Below are positions 8,346 through 20,159 of a stretch of 64,000 bases of DNA, piece after piece. The stretch is from Synechococcus sp. BSA11S (GTDB lineage Bacteria; Cyanobacteriota; Cyanobacteriia; PCC-6307; Cyanobiaceae). How positions within the stretch are numbered: the stretch's first letter is position 1; every line of letters begins with the position of its first letter. The notes under the pieces were generated by a model that ran no database searches, was not told the origin of the DNA, and saw nothing but the letters and a program-made list of their open reading frames with translations. Both the position numbers and the translations under genes were made by a program. Where the stretch lies: the NCBI RefSeq assembly GCF_014224355.1, contig NZ_VNWP01000003.1, positions 124,001 to 188,000 on the forward strand, read 5' to 3'.

Positions 8346-9929
8346 ATGGCCGTGACCGGCACGCTGGCGATCGACCTGGGCAGCAGCACCACGGTGCTGG
8401 CCTTTCAACCCAGCAGTGGCGGGGCACCACAACTGCTGGCCCTTCCACCCTTCAGCAGCGACGACCCCTGTGTCGTCCCGAGCCTGATCTGGCTCTCCAG
8501 CCCCCAGAGCGCCCAACCCCTGATCGGCCGTCAGGTGCTGGACGCCGGCCTGAGCGCTTGCGATGAAACAGGCCTCTGCCGCGACTTCAAGCGCAGGATC
8601 GGTGCCCTGCAGGCGGAGCCCCCAGAGGCGGCGACCACCGCCAGCCCCTCACGGGAACCGCTCACACCCGAGCAGGCCGGGAGCCTGCTGATCACCCGGC
8701 TCTGGCAGGCCCTGCCCCCTGCGGTGGCGCCCACCCGCCTGGTGCTCACCGCCCCGATCGAGGGCTACCGGGGCTATCGCCAGTGGCTGCAGCAACTCAG
8801 CCGGCAGATCCCGGTCGAGGAGGTGGCCCTGGTGGATGAACCCACCGCAGCCGCCATCGGGGCGGGATTGCCGGCGGGCAGCCGGGTGCTGGTGGTGGAC
8901 CTGGGCGGGGGAACGATCGACCTCTCGCTCGTTGCCCTCCAGGGCGGGGAGGGCCGTGCGGCACCGATCGCCCAGTTGCTGCGTTTCGGCGGACGGGATC
9001 TCGACGGCGGGCGCCAGGCCCTGCGCTGTGCCGAAGTGATCGGAAAAGCCGGTGCCTCCATCGGTGGACGCGACATCGACCACTGGATCGCCGCGATGCT
9101 CGCTCCCGACCTGGGGGCAGATCCATCGCTGCTGGAGGCCAGCGAGCGACTCAAGTGCAGTCTCAGCAACGCCGAGGAGGTGACGGGTGTCTGGAGCTCA
9201 GCGGAGGCAGGCAGCCGCCCCCTGCGCCTGGATCGCCCCCAGCTCGATCGGCTCCTGCGCGAGAGGGGACTGCTGGAGCTGCTCGACGAGCTGCTGGAGC
9301 GGGTGCTGGCGTCGGCGCGGGCGAAGGGAATCGACCCCGAGCAGATCGATGCCGTGCTCCCGGTGGGGGGCACCAGTCGTCTGCCCAGCATTCGCCACTG
9401 GCTTCAGGAGCGCTGCGGTGCCATTCCCCTGCGCGACCAGCGGCCGGTGGAGGCGGTGGCCCTCGGGGCCCTCGCCCTCACCCCGGGGGTGAGGCTGAAG
9501 GACGTGCTGGCCAGGGGTGTGTCCCTGCGCTGCTGGGATCAACGCGCTGGAGAACACCGCTGGCACCCGCTGTTTCTCGCTGGCCAGAGCTGGCCCACCG
9601 ACCAGCCCCTGGAGCTGGTGCTGAGCTGCAGCCGCGACGGTCAGACCACTCTGGAGCTGGTGCTCGGTGAGCCGATCGAAGAGGAACGCAGTGAGGTGGT
9701 GTTCATCGACGGGCTTCCCCAGGTGCGACGGCGGCCCGCCGGGGAAGCCCGCACTGAGCCCTGGAGCCACCAGCCTGCCCCCCTGGCCCTCGAGCCTCCG
9801 GGCCGCTGCGGAATCGACCGGCTGAAGCTCAGCTTCAGCATTGATGATCAGGGCCAGTTGCTGCTCGAAAGTGAGGATCTGCTGAGTGGCACCATGGCGG
9901 CAGCGCGGGTGCTCGGTCCTGTGCGCTGA
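8346..9929 (+). CDS. Hsp70-family (DnaK-like) ATPase with shortened C terminus
   Basis: 527 residues. The actin-fold ATPase motifs are present in order: phosphate-1 LAIDLGSSTTVLAF (residues 7-20), DEPTAAAIGAG near 163, phosphate-2 VVDLGGGTIDLSLV near 181, and the adenosine motif PVGGTSRLPSI near 338. About 150 residues follow, covering a reduced beta-type substrate domain (VLARGVSLRCW, ELVLSCSRDGQTTLELVLGE). The helical lid of true DnaK and a C-terminal EEVD-like tail are missing. It is therefore a divergent Hsp70 of unknown client range, not the housekeeping chaperone. The next gene, a single-pass membrane protein, starts 82 bases downstream on the same strand. Confidence 0.88.
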   Translation: MAVTGTLAIDLGSSTTVLAFQPSSGGAPQLLALPPFSSDDPCVVPSLIWLSSPQSAQPLIGRQVLDAGLSACDETGLCRDFKRRIGALQAEPPEAATTASPSREPLTPEQAGSLLITRLWQALPPAVAPTRLVLTAPIEGYRGYRQWLQQLSRQIPVEEVALVDEPTAAAIGAGLPAGSRVLVVDLGGGTIDLSLVALQGGEGRAAPIAQLLRFGGRDLDGGRQALRCAEVIGKAGASIGGRDIDHWIAAMLAPDLGADPSLLEASERLKCSLSNAEEVTGVWSSAEAGSRPLRLDRPQLDRLLRERGLLELLDELLERVLASARAKGIDPEQIDAVLPVGGTSRLPSIRHWLQERCGAIPLRDQRPVEAVALGALALTPGVRLKDVLARGVSLRCWDQRAGEHRWHPLFLAGQSWPTDQPLELVLSCSRDGQTTLELVLGEPIEEERSEVVFIDGLPQVRRRPAGEARTEPWSHQPAPLALEPPGRCGIDRLKLSFSIDDQGQLLLESEDLLSGTMAAARVLGPVR

Positions 9930-10011
9930 GGTCCCGCTACAGCCGCGGCAGGCCGGCCAGAGCCAGTGGACGACACGCCGGCTGCCCCCTGACCGTGTTC
10001 CGCAGTCCCTG

Positions 10012-10881
10012 ATGTCCATAGAACTGGAACATCCATTCACACCTTCCCTCTTGGCCATCCGCCGCCACAGGCTTCCGCGCTTCTGGCTGGCTCTCACCCT
10101 CGGCCTGGTGGCCGCCGCAGTGGGAGGTGCCTGGTGGTGGGAATCCCAGTTGCCAAGGCGCCTGGAGCGGGCCGCCAACGAAGGCCGCTTCGACGATTGC
10201 CTGCGCTACAGCGACCAGCTCGAGTCCCTGCGCTGGTTGAGCGGCCGGGCACCGGCGGAACAGGGACGCTGCCGCCGGCAGAGGGCGGAGCAGCTCTGGG
10301 GGGAGCAGAAGCCCGAGGAGGCGCTGAAGCTTCAACTGCTGCTGGCCAATTCAGCGGCGGGCACCGAGGCCGACCGCCAGCAACTGCGGGCCTGGCAGCA
10401 GGAGCTCAAAGACCGGGCCCTGGCCCTTTTCGAGCAGGGCGACCTCGAGGGCGCCCTCGCCCTGCTCAAGCCGATGGGAGAACATCACCGGCCCGACGGA
10501 TCCGCCCTCGGCGACAACCTGCGCGAGTTCTGGGCCCGCAATCAACTGCAGCAGAAGCGTGCCGTGAAGCTGGTGGATGAGAAACGCTGGTGGGAGGCCC
10601 TGGACGCCCTCAACCGGATCGACCACCCCTGGTGGAAAACGGCCTCAGCCCCCCTGCGCGAGCAGGTGGATGAGGCGATCGCCGGGCTCAAGACCAAGGA
10701 ACAGGAGCACCACAGCCACGGGGGTCAGCTGATCGACAGTGTGCCGATCGCCAGCCTTGATGCCGCCGTCCAGCGCCACCTGGCTGAGGGTGTCGACGAG
10801 TGGACCGCCTTCACCAAGGCCTGCGACGAGCTGGGCGGACGGGTGGTCGAAGCGGGTCCGGAAACCACCTGCCGCCGCTGA
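10012..10881 (+). CDS. Single-pass membrane protein with helical repeat region
   Basis: 289 residues. A charged N terminus (residues 1-23) precedes one transmembrane helix at about 24-43 (FWLALTLGLVAAAVGGAWWW). The rest is soluble and helix-rich, with TPR-like units such as AANEGRFDDCLRYSDQLESL, AEQLWGEQKPEEALKLQLLL, LFEQGDLEGALALLKPM and VDEKRWWEALDALNRI. These suggest a scaffold facing one side of the membrane. The C terminus (VDEWTAFTKACDELGG) recalls short cyanobacterial tails of unknown role. No enzymatic motif is seen. It lies directly after the Hsp70-like gene, and a chaperone-partner relationship is an inference from that. Confidence 0.65.
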   Translation: MSIELEHPFTPSLLAIRRHRLPRFWLALTLGLVAAAVGGAWWWESQLPRRLERAANEGRFDDCLRYSDQLESLRWLSGRAPAEQGRCRRQRAEQLWGEQKPEEALKLQLLLANSAAGTEADRQQLRAWQQELKDRALALFEQGDLEGALALLKPMGEHHRPDGSALGDNLREFWARNQLQQKRAVKLVDEKRWWEALDALNRIDHPWWKTASAPLREQVDEAIAGLKTKEQEHHSHGGQLIDSVPIASLDAAVQRHLAEGVDEWTAFTKACDELGGRVVEAGPETTCRR

Positions 10882-10957
10882 AGCCACCGATCAGGAGCAA
10901 CGACCGATCCTCACTCCAGCCCATGACAGGATTGGCCCTTCCAGTGGGTCACAGCGC

Positions 10958-11179
10958 ATGAAGCCCGGAGAACAGGTCAAGGTCTGCCAGAGCGTGGTTG
11001 TGTACACCCACCCGGAACACCGCGGCAAGGCCTTCGATCTTCTGGGTCAGCAGGGTGAAGTGCTGCAGGTGCTCGACGACTGGAAGGGCAAGCCGATCAG
11101 CCCCACCCTGCCGGTGATCGTGGTCTTCGGCCGGTTCCGCGCCCACTTCCGGGCCGACGAACTCGAAACCGTGGGCTGA
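10958..11179 (+). CDS. ftrV: Ferredoxin-thioredoxin reductase, variable chain
   Basis: 73 residues, the normal size of FtrV. MKPGEQVKVCQSVVVYTHPEHRGKA, then FDLLGQQGEV, SPTLPVIVVFGRFRAHFRADELE match the SH3-like variable subunit. It shields the catalytic FtrC chain, which passes electrons from photosynthetic ferredoxin through a 4Fe-4S cluster to thioredoxins, linking light to enzyme activation. The ATG at 10958 is the family start. It is convergent with pyrR; the stops are 39 bases apart. Confidence 0.92.
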   Translation: MKPGEQVKVCQSVVVYTHPEHRGKAFDLLGQQGEVLQVLDDWKGKPISPTLPVIVVFGRFRAHFRADELETVG

Positions 11180-11218
11180 ACTCCCGAACCCGTGCCGGCT
11201 GCCGTGGAGCCGACAGGG

Positions 11219-11782
11219 TCAGCTGGAGCGGATCAGGAACACGCCATCTTCGCCATCGGTCTGGCGCAGGCAGAGCTGGATCGACTCCTGGCGGCTGGTG
11301 GGCACCAGGCGACCACAGAAATCGGGCTGGATCGGCAACTCCCGGTGACCGCGATCGACCATCACCAGCAACCGCACCAGATCGGGGCGGCCCCAGGTGT
11401 GCAGAGCTTCCAGGGCCGCCCGCACGGTGCGTCCGGTGAAGATCACGTCATCCACCAGAACCAGGTGTCGCCCCTCGATCTCGGAGGGCAGCTGGGTGGC
11501 TTCCGCCAGGCGGGTGCCGACCCGCTCGAGATCATCTCGGTGGAAGGTGGGATCGAGACTTCCGTGGTCGATCGGGTGACCGCAGAGCTCCTCCAGCTGC
11601 TGGGCCAGCACCCGGGCCAGAGCGACACCACGGGTCGGTATGCCGAGCAGCAGCAGCTGCCTGCTGTCGACGACACCCTCAAGCACCTGGGAGGCAAGCC
11701 GTCGCACCGTGCGGGCGAGATCATCGGAGGAGAGGATCTCCACCCGCCGCGGATCAGACGTCGGCCCGGTCGGAATGTTCAC
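11219..11782 (-). CDS. pyrR: PyrR-type uracil phosphoribosyltransferase / pyr regulator
   Basis: 187 residues from the GTG at 11782 (VNIPTGPTSDPRRVEIL). The PRPP-binding loop LVLVDDVIFTGRTVRAALEAL is intact (about residues 98-118), and VDSRQLLLLGIPTRGV and VMVDRGHRELPIQPDFCG are characteristic of PyrR. In Gram-positive bacteria the protein binds pyr mRNA and attenuates transcription; in cyanobacteria it may act mainly as an enzyme salvaging uracil to UMP. The open frame extends upstream, but that part lacks homology. It diverges from gpmI. Confidence 0.9.
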   Translation of the reverse strand: MNIPTGPTSDPRRVEILSSDDLARTVRRLASQVLEGVVDSRQLLLLGIPTRGVALARVLAQQLEELCGHPIDHGSLDPTFHRDDLERVGTRLAEATQLPSEIEGRHLVLVDDVIFTGRTVRAALEALHTWGRPDLVRLLVMVDRGHRELPIQPDFCGRLVPTSRQESIQLCLRQTDGEDGVFLIRSS

Positions 11783-11925
11783 TGAGAACCGAATCTGGTT
11801 TCTCCATCGTATGGACGTTCGTATGTCCCCAAAAGCTGACGCCCTGCGGCGCCTGCAAGGTTGACCACCCTTCGGGAGTAAGTTGAAGCAGGAGCACGCT
11901 TGTACGACCATTTGGGCAGTCAGGG

Positions 11926-13590
11926 GTGAGCGCAATTCCTACTTTCGGATCTCCAATTCCTTCCTCCCGCAAGGAGTCAGTTTCACGGTCGGGCAACGAT
12001 CAAGGCGTGGCTCCCGTGGTCCTGGCCATCCTTGATGGATGGGGCTTCCGCGACGACGAAAGCCATAACGCGATCCTCCGTGCCAGCACTCCCGTGATGG
12101 ACGCTCTCTGGGAGGCCTATCCCCACACCCTGATCCAGGCCAGCGGTGGGGATGTGGGACTTCCCGACGGCCAGATGGGCAATTCCGAAGTGGGACATCT
12201 CACGATCGGCTCCGGCAGGATCATCCGCCAGGAGCTGGTGCGGATCGGCAAGGCCGTGCGCGACGGCAGCCTGGCCGCCAACCCCGCCCTCAACACCCTG
12301 GCCGACCGGCTGCTGCGTGATGGCGGCACCCTCCATCTACTGGGCCTCTGCTCCGATGGCGGGGTGCACAGCCATATCGACCACCTCGGAGGCCTGCTGC
12401 GCTGGGCCGCCGGCCGCGGGCTGCGTGACGTCTGCATCCACGCCATCACCGACGGCCGCGACACACCTCCCCAGAACGCGATCACCTACCTGGAGTGCAT
12501 TGAAGACCAGGTGGCGGAGGCCGGAGTCGGACGGATCAGCACCATCTGTGGCCGGTACTGGGCCATGGACCGGGACAACCGCTGGGATCGCACCGAAAAG
12601 GCCTACCGCCTGCTGAGCGAGGAGGGAGAGATCAGCCCCCTCTCTTTCCAGGACGCCATCGAGGCGGCCTATGCCGAGGGGATCAACGATGAATTCCTCG
12701 AACCCCTCCGCCTCGCTGGCGGCTCCCTGAATCCAGGCGACGGGCTGATCTGCTTCAACTTCCGGCCCGACCGGGTTCGCCAGCTGATCCGCGCCTTGGT
12801 GCTCGACGACTTCGATGGCTTCGAGCGCGAGCGCATCACCCCCCTGCACGTGGTCACCTTCACCCAGTACGAGCTCTCGCTGCCGGTGGCGGTGGCTTTC
12901 CCCCCTGAGTCTCTCGATGGCTTGCTGGGGCAGGTGGTTTCCGAGCATGGGCTGCGCCAGCTGCGCACGGCGGAAACCGAGAAGTATCCCCATGTCACCT
13001 ACTTTCTCAACGGAGGCATCGAGCAGCCGTTTCCCGGTGAAGACCGCCACCTGGTTCCATCACCTCGGGTGGCCACCTACGACCAGGCCCCGGCGATGTC
13101 GGCCGAACAACTCACCGACAGCTGCATCGCGGCCCTGAACACGGGTGCGTACTCCCTGGTGGTGATCAACTACGCCAATCCCGACATGGTGGGGCACACC
13201 GGCAGGATGGACGCCACCCAGCAGGCGATCATCACGGTGGACCGCTGCGTCGGACGGCTGGTGGAAGCCGCCAACCGCCTGGGCGGGACCGTGCTGATCA
13301 CCGCTGATCACGGCAATGCCGAGCTGATGCAAACGGAGGATGGCCGCCCCTGGACCGCCCACACCACCAACCCGGTGCCGGTGATCCTGGTGGAGGGGGA
13401 AAAGCGCAAGCTCGTGGGCCATGGGGCCGCTCCACACCTGCGACAGGGTGGTGGCCTCGCCGACGTCGCCCCCACCCTCCTGCAGATCCTGGGCCTGCCT
13501 CAGCCCGAGAGCATGTCCGGCACCTCCTTGGTGCAACCGGTCAACCTGGCCAGCCCCGCGACCGCCTTGGCCGAGGCCGTCCAGGTCTGA
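11926..13590 (+). CDS. gpmI: 2,3-bisphosphoglycerate-independent phosphoglycerate mutase
   Basis: 554 residues from a GTG at 11926; an alternative GTG at 12007 would give 527. The enzyme interconverts 3- and 2-phosphoglycerate with two manganese ions. The metal motif LDGWGFRDD, the phosphoserine motif GNSEVGHL, the Mn-binding DMVGHTG and TADHGNAE, and substrate-site GRYWAMDRD are all present. The earlier start gives a length close to that of picocyanobacterial orthologues as I recall them. secG follows 21 bases later, so the two are likely co-transcribed. The gene diverges from pyrR. Confidence 0.95.
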   Translation: MSAIPTFGSPIPSSRKESVSRSGNDQGVAPVVLAILDGWGFRDDESHNAILRASTPVMDALWEAYPHTLIQASGGDVGLPDGQMGNSEVGHLTIGSGRIIRQELVRIGKAVRDGSLAANPALNTLADRLLRDGGTLHLLGLCSDGGVHSHIDHLGGLLRWAAGRGLRDVCIHAITDGRDTPPQNAITYLECIEDQVAEAGVGRISTICGRYWAMDRDNRWDRTEKAYRLLSEEGEISPLSFQDAIEAAYAEGINDEFLEPLRLAGGSLNPGDGLICFNFRPDRVRQLIRALVLDDFDGFERERITPLHVVTFTQYELSLPVAVAFPPESLDGLLGQVVSEHGLRQLRTAETEKYPHVTYFLNGGIEQPFPGEDRHLVPSPRVATYDQAPAMSAEQLTDSCIAALNTGAYSLVVINYANPDMVGHTGRMDATQQAIITVDRCVGRLVEAANRLGGTVLITADHGNAELMQTEDGRPWTAHTTNPVPVILVEGEKRKLVGHGAAPHLRQGGGLADVAPTLLQILGLPQPESMSGTSLVQPVNLASPATALAEAVQV

Positions 13591-13611
13591 TCGGTTGGTT
13601 AGGTTGAAACC

Positions 13612-13842
13612 ATGATCACTACCGTTCTCACCTGGATCTGGTCCGCCGTCGGGGTGCTGCTGATCGGCAGCGTGTTGCTGCACAGCCCCAAAGGAGACGG
13701 CATGGGAGGCCTGGCCAGCAGCGGTGGCTCGATGTTCAGCAGCGCCCGCAGCGCCGAAGCCACCCTCAACCGGATCAGCTGGACCCTCCTGGGCCTGTTT
13801 CTTGGTCTGGCGATCGTGCTCAGCGCAGGCTGGTTGCGCTGA
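13612..13842 (+). CDS. secG: Preprotein translocase subunit SecG
   Basis: 76 residues with two transmembrane helices (about 3-20 and 55-73), separated by a loop containing LLHSPKGDGMGGLASSGG and MFSSARSAEATLNR, the classic SecG cytoplasmic loop. SecG is the small accessory subunit of the SecYEG channel in the plasma and thylakoid membranes. The gene follows gpmI by 21 bases. Confidence 0.95.
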   Translation: MITTVLTWIWSAVGVLLIGSVLLHSPKGDGMGGLASSGGSMFSSARSAEATLNRISWTLLGLFLGLAIVLSAGWLR

Positions 13843-13847
13843 GGTTC

Positions 13848-13873
13848 CCCCTCAGGCCAGCCCCTCAGGCCAG
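13848..13873. repeat. 13-base tandem duplication between secG and msrB
   Basis: cccctcaggccag occurs twice head to tail with no mismatch, starting six bases after the secG stop. It looks like a recent slippage duplication in the spacer. It has no obvious regulatory meaning. Confidence 0.8.
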
Positions 13874-13898
13874 CGTCCCTTCACCACCAACCCGTCCT

Positions 13899-14387
13899 GT
13901 GGATCCGATCAAACGCCGTGGGCTGCTGGCCTCCTTCGCCGTCATGTTCAGTGCACTCTGGGGTGGCGCCAAGGCCGAGGCTGCCTCGAAGGCTTCGGAT
14001 CCCAGCTGGCGGCTGAGCGACAGTGAATGGCGCCAGCGCCTGAGCCCGGCCGCCTACGACGTGCTCCGGCGTGAGGGAACCGAACGCCCCTTCACCAGTC
14101 CGCTCAATAACGAGAAACGTCAGGGAACGTACCTCTGCGCGGGCTGCCGCCTGCCCCTGTTCAGCTCTTCGGCGAAGTACGACAGCGGCACCGGCTGGCC
14201 CAGTTTCTGGCAGCCACTGCCGCAGGCCATCGCCACCAAAAGCGACTTCAAACTGCTGATCCCCCGCACCGAGTACCACTGCAGCCGCTGCGGCGGCCAC
14301 CAGGGTCACGTCTTCAATGACGGCCCCCGGCCCACCGGCAAGCGCTACTGCAACAACGGGGTGGCGCTGGAATTCAAGGCGGGCTGA
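13899..14387 (+). CDS. msrB: Peptide-methionine (R)-S-oxide reductase, likely exported
   Basis: 162 residues. The catalytic cysteine lies in RYCNNGVALEF near the C terminus. Zinc-binding pairs CAGC (near 79) and CSRC (near 129), and YDSGTGWPSFW, are typical of MsrB. The first 30 residues (MDPIKRRGLLASFAVMFSAL, then an AKAEA-like cleavage site) look like a signal peptide. A twin arginine precedes the hydrophobic stretch, so Tat export is possible. The enzyme would then repair oxidised methionine in the periplasm or thylakoid lumen. The start is a GTG at 13899, 56 bases after secG. Confidence 0.92.
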   Translation: MDPIKRRGLLASFAVMFSALWGGAKAEAASKASDPSWRLSDSEWRQRLSPAAYDVLRREGTERPFTSPLNNEKRQGTYLCAGCRLPLFSSSAKYDSGTGWPSFWQPLPQAIATKSDFKLLIPRTEYHCSRCGGHQGHVFNDGPRPTGKRYCNNGVALEFKAG

Positions 14388-14419
14388 AGCCTTCACTCCG
14401 AGAGGGCTCAGTTGCGCCG

Positions 14420-15901
14420 ATGGCAGCGAAGCCCCAAAGCCTTGAAGCCCTCATCGAGGCGGGCCCGGTTTCGAGGATGCAGTGGCTGCTGTGGTCCCTG
14501 GCCAGTGCCGGCAAATTGTTCGAAGGGCTGATCGTCTTCAGCGGGGGCATCACCCTCCCGCTGATGGCGGAAACTTTCACACTCAGCCCCAGGGCGCAGG
14601 GACTCGTGAGCGCGGCCACCCTGCTGGGCATTCTGCTGGGAGCCCTGCTGCTGGGGCCCCTGGCCGATCGGTTCGGCCGAAAATCGCTGTTCGTGGGGGA
14701 GATGCTGGTCCTGGTCGCAGCCCTGCTGCTGGTGGGGCTCAGCCCCGGCCCTGGCTGGCTGCTGGCGGGGCTGGTGCTGGCCGGTGTGGCCCTCGGTGCC
14801 GACTACCCCACGGCCCATCTGGTGCTCTCGGAGAGCTTCCCGTCGGTCCTGCGTGGCCGGCTGGTGCTGGCAGCCTTCAGCTTCCAGGCCCTGGGCGCCC
14901 TGCTGGGGACAGCTATGGCGGCCAGCGCCCTGCAGCGCTGGCCGGCGGCTGAGACCTGGCGGGTGCTTTACCTGATGCCGGCAGGTGCGGTGCTGCTGCT
15001 GGCCCTGGCCCGGTTGCTGCTGCCTGAGAGCACTCCCTGGCTGCTCAGCCAGGGGCGCCACCAGGAGGCGGAACTCCAGCTGCGCCGCCTGCTCAATCGC
15101 CAGGACCTGGACCTGAGGCCCATCCCGGCGACTGACCGTTCACCCCCAAGGGAGAGGATCTCCGGCCCTGGCTCCGGGCCGATGGACGACCGACTCTGGT
15201 GGAGGCCCCTTGGATCAGGGCAGCAACGGGCCCTGATTCTCAGCGCCATCCCCTGGTTCCTGCAGGACATCACCACCTACGGGGTGGGGATCTTCACGCC
15301 GCTGCTGCTGGCCCCGGCCAGCGACCTGGGCAGCCGGCTGTTCGCTGCCCGAGGGGCCGTGCTGGTGAATGGGGCGTTCCTACTGGGCATCGCTGCTGCG
15401 ATCCTGCTGACCGACCGCCTGGGTCGCATCCGCCTGCAGATGGCCGGCTTCCTCGGCTGCGCGGGCAGCCTTCTGCTGGCAGCCAGCGGAAGCCATCCAA
15501 CCCCAGGATCACCCCTGGGTCACTGGTCACTGCTGCTGGGCGGACTGGCTCTGTTCCAGTTCATGACCAACCTTGGTCCCAATTCCCAGACCTATCTCCT
15601 TGCTGGAGAAGTCTTTCCCACGGCCATCCGGGGGCAGGGTGCCGGGCTTGCCGCCGCCGCCGGCAAGGTGGGGGCCGTGCTCACGGCTTTTGGCTTTCCA
15701 TTGCTGCTCAACACCTGGGGCAGTGAGCAGCTCCTGATGCTGCTCACCATCCCTTGCCTGGCGGGGGCTCTGATCACCTGGTTGTTCCGGATCGAAACGG
15801 CCGGCCACGGGCCAGCAGGATGCAGCCGGTCCGGGCATGAAAAAAGGAGAGGGGCACAGCCCCCCTCCCAACCAGAGGATTCAGATGACGGGACGTCGTG
15901 A
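14420..15901 (+). CDS. Major facilitator superfamily transporter (sugar/phosphate porter type)
   Basis: 493 residues with about twelve transmembrane segments in two halves. Motif A between helices 2 and 3 is LADRFGRKSLF. The second half has the related TDRLGRIRLQ, PESTPWLL corresponds to the PESPRWL sugar-porter motif, and GEVFPTAIRGQGAGLAAAAGKVG is typical of the sugar/phosphate:proton symporter families. The substrate cannot be told from sequence alone. The last 30 residues are hydrophilic (HEKRRGAQPPSQPEDSDDG). The gene is convergent with groL; the coding end overlaps the groL terminator hairpin. Confidence 0.85.
   Translation: MAAKPQSLEALIEAGPVSRMQWLLWSLASAGKLFEGLIVFSGGITLPLMAETFTLSPRAQGLVSAATLLGILLGALLLGPLADRFGRKSLFVGEMLVLVAALLLVGLSPGPGWLLAGLVLAGVALGADYPTAHLVLSESFPSVLRGRLVLAAFSFQALGALLGTAMAASALQRWPAAETWRVLYLMPAGAVLLLALARLLLPESTPWLLSQGRHQEAELQLRRLLNRQDLDLRPIPATDRSPPRERISGPGSGPMDDRLWWRPLGSGQQRALILSAIPWFLQDITTYGVGIFTPLLLAPASDLGSRLFAARGAVLVNGAFLLGIAAAILLTDRLGRIRLQMAGFLGCAGSLLLAASGSHPTPGSPLGHWSLLLGGLALFQFMTNLGPNSQTYLLAGEVFPTAIRGQGAGLAAAAGKVGAVLTAFGFPLLLNTWGSEQLLMLLTIPCLAGALITWLFRIETAGHGPAGCSRSGHEKRRGAQPPSQPEDSDDGTS
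15840..15868 (-). terminator. Rho-independent terminator of groL
   Basis: Read on the minus strand, ggagggggg-ctgtg-cccctctcc forms a nine-pair stem with one G-U pair, followed directly by six U. It begins about 50 bases after the groL stop. Unusually, it lies inside the last codons of the convergent MFS transporter gene. Confidence 0.8.
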
Positions 15902-15920
15902 TCGGCCGCGAAGCGACGGA

Positions 15921-17573
<1,653 letters not shown>

Positions 17574-17653
17574 CTAAGAGATTGAGATCAAATGATTGGG
17601 AAAGTCGAACCTGAACCTTCAGTTCGGGAAGCTTCCCTGAACACGACGAGCGA

Positions 17654-17965
17654 TCAGTTGACGATGGCGAGGATGTCCTTCTCGGAGAGAAGCACGAACT
17701 CGTTTCCACCAAGCTTGATGTCGGTGCCGGCGTACTTGCTGTAGAGGACCTTGTCGCCCACGCTCACTTCAGGAGCCTGACGGGATCCGTCATCACTGCG
17801 CTTGCCGGGGCCGACCTGAACCACCTCACCCACCTGGGGCTTTTCCTGGGCGGTGTCGGGCAGAAGGATGCCGCCAGCCGTTTTTTCGTCCGAATCGGAC
17901 ACCTTGATGAACACGCGGTCTCCAAGCGGTTTGACCGTGGAAACACTCAGAGAAACAGCAGCCAT
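17654..17965 (-). CDS. groS: Co-chaperonin GroES (10 kDa)
   Basis: 103 residues. [32 protein letters not shown], continuing with [15 protein letters not shown] and the [22 protein letters not shown] tail, includes the mobile loop that contacts GroEL. Its heptamer caps the chaperonin chamber. It is the first gene of the groS-groL operon. The ATG at 17965 lies about 54 bases from a CIRCE operator. Confidence 0.97.
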   Translation of the reverse strand: MAAVSLSVSTVKPLGDRVFIKVSDSDEKTAGGILLPDTAQEKPQVGEVVQVGPGKRSDDGSRQAPEVSVGDKVLYSKYAGTDIKLGGNEFVLLSEKDILAIVN

Positions 17966-18018
17966 GAATCCATGCAAAAGCGACAGGGTGACGCCTTCGG
18001 CGCCACGGCAACGGGGAG

Positions 18019-18045
18019 TTGGCACTCGAGCCCGTTGAGCGCCAA
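18019..18045. promoter_or_regulatory. CIRCE operator (HrcA binding site) upstream of groS
   Basis: TTGGCACTC, nine spacer bases and GAGCGCCAA match the CIRCE consensus TTAGCACTC-N9-GAGTGCTAA with substitutions that keep the dyad: the arms are complementary except for one position. It sits 54 bases upstream of the groS start. HrcA bound here represses groESL until heat or other folding stress. Confidence 0.85.
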
Positions 18046-18050
18046 CCTAG

Positions 18051-19697
<1,647 letters not shown>

Positions 19698-19735
19698 GTC
19701 CCACCACCCCATCCGCTTCCTGAGCACTCGCCCCC

Positions 19736-20143
19736 ATGACTCTCAACCTGCGTGTTCTGGCCCCCGACCAGAGCGTCTTTGACGGGACAGCCGACGAGGT
19801 GATCCTCCCCAGCACCTCCGGTCAGGTGGGGATCCTCACCGGCCACGTGTCCATGCTCACGGCCTTGGATGTGGGCGTGATGCGCCTGCGGGCCGGCAAG
19901 GACTGGACCAGCATCGCCCTGATGGGTGGATTTGCCGAAGTGGAGGCCAATGAAGTCACGGTGCTGGTGAACGGCGCCGAACTCGGCTCCGGCATTGATG
20001 CCGGCAAGGCCGAGCAGGAGGTCGAGAAGGCCGAGCAGAAAGCGGCAGGATTCGAAGGTCAACCCCCCAGCACCGAGAAGGTGAAGGCCATGCAGGACCT
20101 GGCACGCTCCCGCGCCAGGCTGCAGGCCACCCGCGTCAGTTGA
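19736..20143 (+). CDS. atpC: ATP synthase F1 subunit epsilon
   Basis: 135 residues (atpE in cyanobacterial naming). MTLNLRVLAPDQSVFDGTAD, VILPSTSGQVGILTGHVSML and GGFAEVEANEVTVLVNGAE form the N-terminal beta sandwich. A helical hairpin follows from about residue 88. The subunit couples gamma rotation to c-ring attachment and inhibits ATP hydrolysis. It is 38 bases downstream of the beta gene, together forming the beta-epsilon operon. Confidence 0.96.
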   Translation: MTLNLRVLAPDQSVFDGTADEVILPSTSGQVGILTGHVSMLTALDVGVMRLRAGKDWTSIALMGGFAEVEANEVTVLVNGAELGSGIDAGKAEQEVEKAEQKAAGFEGQPPSTEKVKAMQDLARSRARLQATRVS

Positions 20144-20159
20144 GGTCGGTGGGCTCTGC

